DNA of 64,000 nt from Ilumatobacter coccineus YM16-304 (GTDB lineage: Bacteria; Actinomycetota; Acidimicrobiia; Acidimicrobiales; Ilumatobacteraceae). A program made the position numbers and the translations under genes. The stretch lies in NCBI RefSeq assembly GCF_000348785.1, contig NC_020520.1, positions 3,286,001 through 3,350,000 of the forward strand, in the 5' to 3' direction. Positions 8,704-16,590 of the stretch are shown here, in pieces; position 1 is the first letter of the stretch; each line of letters starts with the position of its first letter. The notes under the pieces are model-generated. The model was not told the origin of the DNA. It saw nothing but the letters and a program-made list of their open reading frames with translations, and made no database searches.

Positions 8704-10290
8704 TCAGGTGGTGCGGCGGGCTCGCAGGACGATGTCGTCGACGTGGTGGGATGCGGCTGCGTGTCCCGGCGGACGGGGGCGCTGCTCGTGCACCTCCACG
8801 TCCCAGCCGGACGACTCGACGACCACGGCGGCGACGTCGTCGACGCGCACGTAGGCATCGGGGTCGAACCCTCGACTGCGTTGCGTGGTGTCGATCGGGT
8901 GCCGCATCGGTTCGAGGTCGTGGCCGACGACGAGCAGCGTCCCACCGGGAGCGACTGCGGCGAGCATGTTCTCGATGCCGCGCCCGTCTCGGGTCCGTGG
9001 AATCGACGCGTAGTGCGCGGTCACCAGGTCGTAGCCGGCGACGTCGTACGGCGTGCGGGCGTTCGCATCGGCGTGGAGGCAGTCGATCGGCAGGTTGCGC
9101 TCGGCGGCGACTCCCGCGATCTGGTCGAGCCCGCGTTGTGACACGTCGCTGGCGGTCACCGTCCAACCCTGCTCGGCGAGCCAAACGGCATCGCCGCCCT
9201 CCCCCGCCCCGACGTCGAGCGCACGGCCCCGTGCAATGTCGGTCATCTCACGCACCAGCGTGCCGTTCGGGTTGCCGCTCCACATCGAGTCACCGCTGTA
9301 GCGGTGATCCCAGTCGGTCTCGTTGGCCGACGGCCGCAATGCTGCGTCGACGTCGTCGCTCGCGAGACTGAAGCTGATCATCGACCCGACCCTGCTTCCC
9401 TCGGCCGCCGCATGCAGCACCTGCTGGCTCGGGTCGGTGACGTTTCCGGCGGCGTACAGCCCCGGCACATCGGTCTCGCCGGTCGGTCCGACCTCGACGG
9501 CCGAACCGAGGCCCGACACGTGCTCGACCGACGCGAGACCGAGTGATTCAAAGGCGCCGATGTTCGGGCGGAACCGGCCCCCGACCGCGACCGCATCGGC
9601 GACGAGTCGCTCACCAGCATCGAACTCGACCGCGGCGACCCGCCCGTCAGCGCCGGCGACGACTCGGCGCACCGATCCGTCGACGATGTCCACCCCGGCA
9701 TTTCGCAGTGTGTCGAGTTCGGGGACGCTCGCGTCGACTCCCTCGTGGAGCACGAGCGTCAGCTGATCGGTGAGTTGCCGGAACAGCGGGGCCGTGTGAA
9801 GACCCATGGGATGCGTGACGATCTGGACGATGCGCTGGTCACGGACCTCGTAGCCGTGGCAGAACGGGCAATGGATCACGCTGTCACCCCAGTGCTCGGC
9901 GAGTCCATCGATGTCGGGGAGGACGTCGGTCAACCCGGTTGCCGCGAGCACTCGTCGGGCGATCACGGCATGACCGCCGACGAGTTCGACGCGGAACCGA
10001 CCGTCGTCGAGTCGGGTGATGTCGACGGCTCGACCGTCGAGCACTTCGCCGCCGTAGCTGCGCACCTCCTCTCGTCCGATCGTGGTGTAGCCGGATGGGT
10101 CGATGCCTTCGTGGCCGAGGTAGCCGTGCATGTGGGCTGCGGGCGCGTTGCGCGGCTCGCCGGCATCGATCACGATGACCGATCGCCGCTGGCGTCCGAG
10201 CTGCAGCGCGGCGGCGAGCCCGGCTGCCGACCCTCCGATGACGGCGACGTCGCAGTGCCGCTCGACGGTGCGTGGAACATGTTCACTCAT
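8704..10290 (-). CDS. thioredoxin-reductase-like flavoprotein fused to SAM methyltransferase
   Basis: 528 residues. Residues 1-320 form a FAD/NAD(P) disulfide reductase of the TrxB type: dinucleotide-binding GGSAAGLAA near 19, redox motif CPFC at 141-144, and C-terminal FAD segment DVPGLYAAGNVTDPSQQ. Residues about 330-528 are a class I methyltransferase with motif I LDVGAGEGGDAVWLAEQGW and a VAPGGTLLVVGHD strand. Comparable bifunctional proteins exist in actinobacteria; substrates are unknown. The TrxB part lacks the second nucleotide motif's full consensus, so its electron donor is uncertain. ATG at 10290 has TAGCGT (10298-10303) 7 nt upstream. Divergent from the XRE-cupin regulator, which probably controls it. 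Confidence 0.87.
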   Translation of the reverse strand: MSEHVPRTVERHCDVAVIGGSAAGLAAALQLGRQRRSVIVIDAGEPRNAPAAHMHGYLGHEGIDPSGYTTIGREEVRSYGGEVLDGRAVDITRLDDGRFRVELVGGHAVIARRVLAATGLTDVLPDIDGLAEHWGDSVIHCPFCHGYEVRDQRIVQIVTHPMGLHTAPLFRQLTDQLTLVLHEGVDASVPELDTLRNAGVDIVDGSVRRVVAGADGRVAAVEFDAGERLVADAVAVGGRFRPNIGAFESLGLASVEHVSGLGSAVEVGPTGETDVPGLYAAGNVTDPSQQVLHAAAEGSRVGSMISFSLASDDVDAALRPSANETDWDHRYSGDSMWSGNPNGTLVREMTDIARGRALDVGAGEGGDAVWLAEQGWTVTASDVSQRGLDQIAGVAAERNLPIDCLHADANARTPYDVAGYDLVTAHYASIPRTRDGRGIENMLAAVAPGGTLLVVGHDLEPMRHPIDTTQRSRGFDPDAYVRVDDVAAVVVESSGWDVEVHEQRPRPPGHAAASHHVDDIVLRARRTT

Positions 10291-10297
10291 GACGACG

Positions 10298-10349
10298 ACG
10301 CTAGAGTCGATTCCCCATACTGCATAGCGTCTTGCAGTATTCGCAAGAC
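10298..10349. promoter_or_regulatory. divergent promoter/operator with two overlapping inverted repeats
   Basis: ATACTGCA (10317-10324) is repeated inverted as TGCAGTAT (10333-10340) with an 8-nt spacer. A second perfect repeat, GTCTTGC (10329-10335) and GCAAGAC (10343-10349), overlaps it. A minus-strand -10 (TAGCGT, 10303-10298) serves the flavoprotein, putting the first repeat on its -35 region. A plus-strand TAGCGT (10325-10330) inside the spacer could serve the regulator. The layout fits repression of both genes by the XRE protein. Confidence 0.6.
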
Positions 10350-10367
10350 CGACGATCGGAGCGCACG

Positions 10368-10931
10368 GTGACCGACACGAACGACATCGACACGGTGGTC
10401 AGAACCCGACTGCGCAGCCTGCGCAACACGCTCGGGCTCTCGCTCGACGAGCTCGCCGACCAGACCAACTTGAGCGCGTCGACGATCAGCCGCGTCGAGA
10501 CCGGCAAACGAACGATCAGCCTCGATGTCCTGGTCCCGCTCGCCCGAGCATTGCAAGTCGACCTCGACTCTCTCCTCGACGTGAAGAACGACGACGACGT
10601 CGTGATCCGACCGGTCGCGAGCGAACCGTGCGACGGCCGAACCACCTGGATGCTGAGCCGCCCGACCGGCAATACGATCGCGATGAAGATGCGCCTGGAG
10701 CCGACGAAGCAGGCGCCCGAACAGCAGGTTCACCCTGGCCACGACTGGTTCGTCGTCACCGAGGGGCGCGTCCGCCTGCTGCTCGGCGACCGGGATCTGA
10801 TCGTCGAGACCGGCGAAGCAGCCGAGTTCGCCACGATGACGCCGCACGCCGTTGCCGCCATCGACGAGCCGGCCGAACTCGTCATGGTCTTCGACCGTGA
10901 CGGCCAGCGCGCCCACGTCCACCACGACTGA
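10368..10931 (+). CDS. XRE-family transcriptional regulator with C-terminal cupin
   Basis: 187 residues from GTG 10368; a TTG at 10332 is in frame but lies inside the operator. Residues about 10-65 are a helix-turn-helix of the Cro/CI type (LGLSLDELADQTNLSASTIS, then RVETGKRTISLDVLVPLARAL). Residues about 110-185 are a small cupin (PGHDWFVVTEGRVRLLLGD). Such regulators often sense small molecules through the cupin. Divergent from the flavoprotein-methyltransferase gene with palindromes between the two, so autoregulation and control of that gene are likely. Confidence 0.88.
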   Translation: MTDTNDIDTVVRTRLRSLRNTLGLSLDELADQTNLSASTISRVETGKRTISLDVLVPLARALQVDLDSLLDVKNDDDVVIRPVASEPCDGRTTWMLSRPTGNTIAMKMRLEPTKQAPEQQVHPGHDWFVVTEGRVRLLLGDRDLIVETGEAAEFATMTPHAVAAIDEPAELVMVFDRDGQRAHVHHD

Positions 10932-11172
10932 ACCGAAGCCACCTTCCACTCTCCACATGTGAGTGGCACCGCGAGCATTCGGTCAGCGACCGGCGAGTTG
11001 CCGTCGTCACCGAAGACCATCGTTCACGGCGCTCGTCGACGACCACCTAGGTTTGACACGAATCGGCCGGTCCCGTCCCCCACGAATCGATGTTGCTGCT
11101 TCGTCGAGTTCGGAGCGATCGGTCAGTGGCCCGGCCGGGTCGTATGAATCGCATGAATGGTGTGGAGGCAAC

Positions 11173-12009
11173 ATGTCAGTCGACGCAGATCTGGTGGAGC
11201 ACTACGGCGGCGGCGAACTCCTCGCGTCGATCGAAGCGGGGCTCGAGGCAATGGGGCTCACTCCGACCACCGCCGGCGTCGAGGTCCTCGGGCCCGTCGA
11301 CGAGTTCCACGTCGGTGGCCGAGCTGCGACGACCGATCTGTGCAACCGGCTCGGCGTCGACGCCGACATGACACTCGTCGACATCGGCAGCGGCATCGGA
11401 GGAACCGCACGCTTCCTCGCATCGACATTCGGCTGCAGCGTCACCGGCGTCGATCTCGCCCCGAACTATGTCGCAGTCGCTCGCGAGCTCACCGAGTGGA
11501 CTGGACTGAGCAACCGCGTCCGGTTCGAGGTCGGAAGCGCGCTCGAGATGCCATTCGACGCCGACAGCTTCGACGGCGCCGTTCAGCTCCACGTCGGCAT
11601 GAACATCGAGGACAAGCAGCGGTTGTGTGACGAGGTCTTCCGCATCCTCCGTCCCGGTGGTCGCTTCGGGTTGTACGACATCATGCGAACGTCCAACGGC
11701 CCGCTGACCTTCCCCGTCCCGTGGGCGACCGACGAGTCGATGAGCTTCGTCGACGAGTTGCCCACCTATCGGGGCGCGCTCGAAGCCGCCGGCTTCGAGG
11801 TGGAGCACGTCCTCGATCGCGGTGAGTTCGCGATCGACTTCTTCGCGTCGATGCGGAAGAAGACCGCGGAAAGCGGCGGCCCGCCGCCGCTCGGTCTGCA
11901 CCTCATTCTCGGCCCGGACGCGCCGCTGAAGATCGCGAACATGGTCGAGGCGATCACCGCTGGAACCATCGCCCCCGTCGAGATCATCTGCCGCAAACCG
12001 CTCGACTGA
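11173..12009 (+). CDS. class I SAM-dependent methyltransferase
   Basis: 278 residues. SAM motif I is LVDIGSGIGGTARFLA near residues 70-85, motif II VTGVDLAPNYVAVA, and motif IV FDGAVQLHVGMNI; a LRPGGRFGLYDIM strand follows. The architecture resembles small-molecule (sarcosine/ubiquinone-type) methyltransferases. Start chosen at ATG 11173 because GGAGG lies 5 nt upstream; earlier in-frame starts lack this. One of the few genes here with a classic Shine-Dalgarno. Substrate unknown; its only close neighbour is the XRE-cupin regulator 240 bp upstream. Confidence 0.88.
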   Translation: MSVDADLVEHYGGGELLASIEAGLEAMGLTPTTAGVEVLGPVDEFHVGGRAATTDLCNRLGVDADMTLVDIGSGIGGTARFLASTFGCSVTGVDLAPNYVAVARELTEWTGLSNRVRFEVGSALEMPFDADSFDGAVQLHVGMNIEDKQRLCDEVFRILRPGGRFGLYDIMRTSNGPLTFPVPWATDESMSFVDELPTYRGALEAAGFEVEHVLDRGEFAIDFFASMRKKTAESGGPPPLGLHLILGPDAPLKIANMVEAITAGTIAPVEIICRKPLD

Positions 12010-12062
12010 CAGACGACCTCGGGTCGGCACAGCCCGCCGAACAGCGAGCACGCTGCTGCCTT

Positions 12063-12158
12063 GGGTACTGTCAGTCGATCCTCACGGCGCACGACCCGAA
12101 CTTCACCTTCCATCACCACGACGTCTTCAATGCCGGGCTCAACCCCGACGGCGTCGGG
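12063..12158 (+). pseudogene. remnant of a SAM methyltransferase
   Basis: One frame encodes GYCQSILTAHDPNFTFHHHD followed by VFNAGLNPDG. This matches the internal block of glycan-locus methyltransferases (aromatic-CQ, then PNFxF, HxD, YNPxG). Nothing recognisable precedes or follows it, and it ends before the REP hairpin at 12238. It is best read as a short relic; recognition is by eye. Confidence 0.45.
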
Positions 12159-12237
12159 AACGTGCCGCCGCTGCCCACTCGACGACGGCGAGACCATCCG
12201 CAAACCCCCGCCGCTGCTTCCGCGCACCTGACGACGC

Positions 12238-12276
12238 CCGTTGTTTCCCTCGGACCGGGTCCAGAGGAAACAAGCG
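12238..12276 (+). repeat. REP single unit (family 1, forward)
   Basis: One hairpin with arms TTGTTTCCCTCGG and CCAGAGGAAACAA. It ends 8 nt downstream of the stop of the minus-strand MscS gene, the position of a terminator or mRNA-end protector. It is the only solitary copy of the family in this window. Confidence 0.8.
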
Positions 12277-12284
12277 GCGGCGCG

Positions 12285-13208
12285 CTACTTGAGCCCGCCG
12301 CCGGGGGTGACGTCGCCGTCGCCTTGGAGCGCTGCTCTGAGACTCGGCGTCGCTTGGAGGGCGACGATGTCGGCTGGCATCTCGATGCCCGCGACGTCGA
12401 GCGCCTCCTTCACCGTCTTGATCGCTTCGTCACGCACGATCATCACGTCGTGCTGACGGGGCCCGCACCAGAAGCGAGCGGAGATGTTCACGGTCGACAC
12501 ACCGAGCTCGGTCACGAGCGCTTCGGGGCTGCGAGTCGATGACACTCCCTCGACGGATTCGAGCGCAGTGACGATCACGTCGGACGCCTCTCGGGCGTCG
12601 TTCTCGTAGGCGACACCGACCGTGAAGTCGACCCGCCGGTCGTCGAAGTGCGTCTGCACTCTGATGACGTTCTTGTAGACGTCGCGATTCGGGATCACGA
12701 TCAGCTCACCCGCAAACGACGTGATACGTGTCTCGCGAATCGTGATCGCTTCGACGGTCCCCGTCTCGTCGAGTACTTCGATCTGATCGCCCGCCTCGAA
12801 CGGTTGACGGAACAGGAGCAGCACCCCCGACAGCGTGTTCTCGAGGATGTCTTGGAACGCGAAGCCGACCGCCACCGAGAAGAACCCGAGGCCAGCGAGC
12901 AGGTCGACCGGTTTGACCGACGGGAAGGCCACCACGAGCGCAGCGAGCACGCAGAGGAAGAGGAACAGGTAGCCGCCGACCTTGCTCATCACCCGGGCGA
13001 AGCTCTCGGTCTGGCGGCTCGCGAACACACGCCGGAGAACGGCTCGCAGCAATCTCGACAGGCCGTAACCGACGATGACCACGACGATCGCCACGCCGAT
13101 GCGCGGCAGTGCATCGGCCACCGTGTCGACGATCGAGTTCGCCGACTCGGCCAACTCGTCGACCGGATCAGCACCTCGGGGCGCGCCGAGCGGAGCGAGG
13201 GAGGTCAT
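12285..13208 (-). CDS. small-conductance mechanosensitive channel (MscS family)
   Basis: 307 residues. Three membrane helices are visible: about 28-50 (IGVAIVVVIVGYGLSRLL), 75-95 (YLFLFLCVLAALVVAF) and the pore helix near 100-130 (GLGFFSVAVGFAFQDILENT). The pore helix leads into the conserved PFEAGDQIEV beta domain and a cytoplasmic alpha/beta vestibule. The channel opens under membrane tension to release osmolytes. The start is ATG 13208, which overlaps the stop of a tiny upstream ORF as TGATG; a GTG-type start at 13220 is possible but lacks this coupling. Confidence 0.9.
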   Translation of the reverse strand: MTSLAPLGAPRGADPVDELAESANSIVDTVADALPRIGVAIVVVIVGYGLSRLLRAVLRRVFASRQTESFARVMSKVGGYLFLFLCVLAALVVAFPSVKPVDLLAGLGFFSVAVGFAFQDILENTLSGVLLLFRQPFEAGDQIEVLDETGTVEAITIRETRITSFAGELIVIPNRDVYKNVIRVQTHFDDRRVDFTVGVAYENDAREASDVIVTALESVEGVSSTRSPEALVTELGVSTVNISARFWCGPRQHDVMIVRDEAIKTVKEALDVAGIEMPADIVALQATPSLRAALQGDGDVTPGGGLK

Positions 13209-13282
13209 CACGAGCAGCATCGGCAGGCTCCGTCACCGATGCAGAGGCAGTGCGGCCGTGGCCACCCGAGCAACGAATCCAT
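13208..13282 (-). CDS. 24-residue Cys-rich leader ORF coupled to MscS
   Basis: The ORF starts at ATG 13282 with GAGGAG 6 nt upstream, a strong ribosome site. Its product ends HCLCIGDGACRCCS, with five Cys in the last 13 residues. Its stop overlaps the MscS ATG as TGATG. The frame is also open upstream to a GTG at 13348 that has TACTGT 5 nt before it, which would give a 46-residue form. Either a translation-coupling or attenuation leader (cysteine- or metal-responsive) or a small metal-binding peptide is conceivable. No peptide-maturation gene lies nearby. Confidence 0.5.
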   Translation of the reverse strand: MDSLLGWPRPHCLCIGDGACRCCS

Positions 13283-13392
13283 TCGGTTCTCCTCATTCGG
13301 TGTTGGCGTGACGTCACCGATCGGCACGTCAGGCAGCGTCGTGCCCACCAGCGACAGTAGGACGATCCACGAGCCACCGCCCACCTGACCTC

Positions 13393-13470
13393 GCCCTTGT
13401 TTCTTTTCGTCCCGGTCCGAAGGAAACAAGCGCTTGTTTCCTTTCGTCCCGGTCCGAGGGAAACAAGCGG
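13393..13470 (-). repeat. REP doublet (family 1, reverse)
   Basis: Two units in the opposite orientation to the copies at 5.8, 8.6 and 12.2 kb: left arms TTTCTTTTCG and TTTCCTTTCG, right arms CCGAAGGAAA and CCGAGGGAAA. The junction AAGGAAACAAGCGCTTGTTT is part of a perfect palindrome. It ends 1 nt from the stop of the lipBA gene. Confidence 0.85.
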
Positions 13471-13471
13471 G

Positions 13472-15142
13472 CTAGCGGGAGAGCGAGACCGGGACGGGTT
13501 CGACGACGGCGTCGGCCGACGACTTCGCGTGGTAGCTCGACCGTGTGAGCGGGCTGGCCTCGACGTGACCGATGCCGAACGCTTCGCCGATCTGCTTCCA
13601 GCGTTCGAACTCTGCCGGTTCGGCGTAGCGAGCGATCGGCAGGTGATGCGACGTGGGCCGAAGGTACTGACCGATCGTGACGATGTCGACACCGAGGTCG
13701 GCGAGATCGGCGAGCAGCCCGACGATCTCGTCGTCGGTCTCACCCAGCCCGGCCATGAAGCCGGTCTTGGTCGTGAGGCCGGCGGCCTTGGCCCGTGCCA
13801 GCACGCCGAGGGAGCGGGCGTAGCCTGCCGACGGGCGAACCGCACGCTGCAGGCGCGCAACGGTCTCGACGTTGTGGTTCATCACGTCGGGACGTGATGC
13901 GAACAGCAGGTCGAGCGAGGAGTCGTCGCCCTTGGCATCGGAGATCAGCGTCTCGATGCGCGCTTGCGGTCGACGCAGACGGATCGCTTCGACACACGCA
14001 GCGACGTGCGCCATGCCGCCATCGGCGAGATCGTCGCGGGCCACCATGGTGAGCACCGCGTGGTCGAGGGCCATCCGGTCGATCGCCTCGGCGACTCGCT
14101 GCGGTTCGTCGGCAGCGGGCGCCAACGGCTTGCTCGTGTCGACGAGACAGAACCCGCACGCCCGCGTGCAGCGCTCGCCGAGCACCATGAACGTCGCCGT
14201 GCCATCCGACCAGCAGTCGGACAGGTTCGGGCAGCCGGCGTCTTCGCACACCGTGACGAGGTCGAGCGAGCGGATCGTCTTCTTGAGGTCCATGACCTCC
14301 GGGCCGAGTTCGACCTTGGGTCGCAGCCAGTCGGGCTTGCGCGTCTCGATCGACAATCCGTCGGTCACGCCTGCGGCTTCCATGCGTGCCGTGGCCCGAG
14401 ACGACACCAGCTTGACCTGTTCGCCCGGGCCTTCGCCGCGGGAGAACGCCGACAGGTCGCGCCCGTCGGCAGCGTGGGCCCACGCGACGTCTTGACGCTC
14501 GACCGCTCCCCCACCCCAGCGCTCGGCAGCGAGACGTGAGATCACGTCGGCGACGTCGCGAACCGACACGGCGATGCCTTCTTCGGCGAGCGAGGTGACC
14601 GGCTTGTCGCCGATGCCGCACGGCACGATGTGCTCACGCATGTAGTTGAGGTCGGTCGTGACGTTGAGACCGAACCCGTGCATGGTGCGACCGCGACGGA
14701 GCCGAACTCCGATCGCACAGATCTTGCGCTCGGCCGGAGTGCCCGCATCGAGCCACACGCCTGCATAGCCCGCCAGTCGCCCGGCGTGGGGCAGCCCGAG
14801 CTCGGCGAGCGCATCGATGATGAGCCCTTCGACGCCGCACACGTGGTCGGACGCGCCCATCGAGTTCTCGACGTTGAGGATCGGGTAACCGACCAACTGA
14901 CCGGGACCGTGATACGTGATGTCGCCACCGCGCTTGACCGGCACCAGCTCGGCGCCGACCGCGGCAGGCTCACACTTCAGGTTGGTTGCGAGGTCGGCCG
15001 TGCGCCCATACGTGAACACATGCGGATGCTCGAGCAGCAGCAAGTGCTGCCCCGTGCCGTGGGCGAACAACGATTCTTGAACCGCCAGCGCCTCGCGATA
15101 CGGAACCGTGCCGAGCCAGCGGACGCGCAACGGATCAGACAT
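13472..15142 (-). CDS. lipBA: LipB-LipA fusion: octanoyltransferase plus lipoyl synthase
   Basis: 556 residues, about twice either enzyme. Residues 1-225 are LipB, which moves octanoate from acyl carrier protein to lipoyl domains: RGGDITYHGPGQLVGYP near 71-87, catalytic Lys140 (ERKICAIG) and Cys175 (VPCGIG). Residues about 255-556 are LipA, the radical-SAM enzyme inserting two sulfurs: auxiliary-cluster Cys299, 304 and 310 (CEDAGCPNLSDC), radical-SAM Cys325, 329 and 332 (CTRACGFC), and the terminal RSSYHA serine. All catalytic residues are intact. The pair is usually two adjacent genes. It lies 21 nt after the E2 gene, whose lipoyl domain is its substrate. Confidence 0.93.
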   Translation of the reverse strand: MSDPLRVRWLGTVPYREALAVQESLFAHGTGQHLLLLEHPHVFTYGRTADLATNLKCEPAAVGAELVPVKRGGDITYHGPGQLVGYPILNVENSMGASDHVCGVEGLIIDALAELGLPHAGRLAGYAGVWLDAGTPAERKICAIGVRLRRGRTMHGFGLNVTTDLNYMREHIVPCGIGDKPVTSLAEEGIAVSVRDVADVISRLAAERWGGGAVERQDVAWAHAADGRDLSAFSRGEGPGEQVKLVSSRATARMEAAGVTDGLSIETRKPDWLRPKVELGPEVMDLKKTIRSLDLVTVCEDAGCPNLSDCWSDGTATFMVLGERCTRACGFCLVDTSKPLAPAADEPQRVAEAIDRMALDHAVLTMVARDDLADGGMAHVAACVEAIRLRRPQARIETLISDAKGDDSSLDLLFASRPDVMNHNVETVARLQRAVRPSAGYARSLGVLARAKAAGLTTKTGFMAGLGETDDEIVGLLADLADLGVDIVTIGQYLRPTSHHLPIARYAEPAEFERWKQIGEAFGIGHVEASPLTRSSYHAKSSADAVVEPVPVSLSR

Positions 15143-15163
15143 GAGCGACCATGAGCAACGAAC

Positions 15164-16540
15164 TCAGAGTTCGGAGCTCCAGTCCTTCGTCTCGAGCAGC
15201 TCCTTGACCCGCTTCAGGAAGCCGGCGGCGTAGGCGCCGTCGAAGGCACGGTGATCCCAGCTCATCGCCAGGTTGCCGACCGGGTGGATGGCGATCGCTT
15301 CGCCGCCGTCGGCGCCCTGGACGACCACCGGCTTGCGCACGATGGCGTCGGTCGAGATGATGCCGACCTGCGGCTGGTTGATGATCGGCATCGTGAGCAC
15401 CGAACCGGCCGAGCCGTTGTTCGAGATGGTGAACGTGCCACCCGAGATCTCGTCGGGGGCGAGCTTGCGGTTGCGAGCGCGATCGGCCAGGTCGTAGATC
15501 TCGCTGGCGATGGCACCGAGGCGCTTGGTCTCGGCGTCACGGATGACGGGAGCGAGGAGACCCTCGTAGTCGAGGTCGACGGCGATGCCGAGATCGATGT
15601 AGTCGTGGATGACGAGCTGGTCGCCCGACACGCTGGCGTTGAGGTGCGGGAACTCACCGAGCGCATCGATGATCGCCCGGGAGATGAACGGCAGGTACGT
15701 GAGGCTGAAGCCGTTGGCTGCCTTCCATTCGCCCTTCTTCGCGTTGCGGACCACGTCGACGTTGGCGTAGTCGACTTCGACGACGCTGAAGGCGTGCGGG
15801 CTCGTCGCCTTGCTCATGATCATGTGATCACCGGTGAGCTGGCGGATCTTCGAGAGCTTGACGGCGCTGTCGCGCTCACCAGGGGCAACCGACGGGGCCG
15901 GAGCGGGAGCCGGTGCAGCCGCGGCGGGAGCCGGGGCCGGAGCGGGTGCAGGCGCCGGAGCGGCCGCTGCGGGAGCGGCGGGTGCGGCCTTGGCGCCGGT
16001 CGCGTCGATGTGGTCGAGCACGTCGTCACGCGTGATGCGGCCACCCGGGCCGGTGCCGGTGATGGCGTCGGTGTCGAGGTTGTGCTCGTTCACGAGGCGG
16101 CGGACGACCGGTGAGAGCAGACGGCTGTCGCCGGAGGCTGCCGCCGGCTCAGCGGCCGGTGCGGGAGCAGGAGCGGGAGCGGGCTCCGGGGCGGGAGCGG
16201 GAGCAGGGGCGGCGGCAGGAGCCGGTGCGGGCTCGGGAGCGGGAGCCGGCTCGGGAGCAGGAGCCGGGGCCGGCTCGGCGGCGGGCGCCGCCGCGGGAGC
16301 GGCATCGGCGTCGCCGACGACGGCGATCACGGTGCCGACTTCGACGGTGTCACCCTCTTCGGCGCGGATCTCGGTGACCGTGCCCGAGACGGGCGAGGGC
16401 ACTTCGGTGTCGACCTTGTCGGTCGACACTTCGAACAAGGGCTCGTCTTCGGCGACGGTGTCGCCGACGGCCTTGAACCACTGCGTGATGGTTCCTTCGG
16501 TGACGGTTTCGCCGAGCTGCGGGAGGGTGACGTCTGCCAT
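15164..16540 (-). CDS. 2-oxoacid dehydrogenase E2 acyltransferase
   Basis: 458 residues. One N-terminal lipoyl domain (1-75) carries the lipoylation Lys in STDKVDTEVPSP. A very long Ala/Pro/Glu linker (about 80-140) leads to the peripheral-subunit-binding domain (about 140-175, PVVRRLVNEHNLDTDAITGT). A second Ala/Pro linker precedes the catalytic domain, which ends with the active-site motif MSWDHRAFDGA. It transfers acyl groups to CoA in pyruvate or 2-oxoglutarate dehydrogenase. AAGGAA precedes the ATG. Sits between lpd and lipBA. Which E1 it serves is uncertain; the aceE at 40 kb is a candidate. Confidence 0.92.
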   Translation of the reverse strand: MADVTLPQLGETVTEGTITQWFKAVGDTVAEDEPLFEVSTDKVDTEVPSPVSGTVTEIRAEEGDTVEVGTVIAVVGDADAAPAAAPAAEPAPAPAPEPAPAPEPAPAPAAAPAPAPAPEPAPAPAPAPAAEPAAASGDSRLLSPVVRRLVNEHNLDTDAITGTGPGGRITRDDVLDHIDATGAKAAPAAPAAAAPAPAPAPAPAPAAAAPAPAPAPSVAPGERDSAVKLSKIRQLTGDHMIMSKATSPHAFSVVEVDYANVDVVRNAKKGEWKAANGFSLTYLPFISRAIIDALGEFPHLNASVSGDQLVIHDYIDLGIAVDLDYEGLLAPVIRDAETKRLGAIASEIYDLADRARNRKLAPDEISGGTFTISNNGSAGSVLTMPIINQPQVGIISTDAIVRKPVVVQGADGGEAIAIHPVGNLAMSWDHRAFDGAYAAGFLKRVKELLETKDWSSEL

Positions 16541-16590
16541 GACTGGTTCCTTCTTGGATTCTTCGAGAGTGATGCGATTGGGCGAGCGGC

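Noticed and set aside
13208-13282. A RiPP (lanthipeptide-like) precursor
   Set aside because: No modifying enzyme, transporter or protease lies nearby; the TGATG overlap with mscS points to coupling or attenuation instead.
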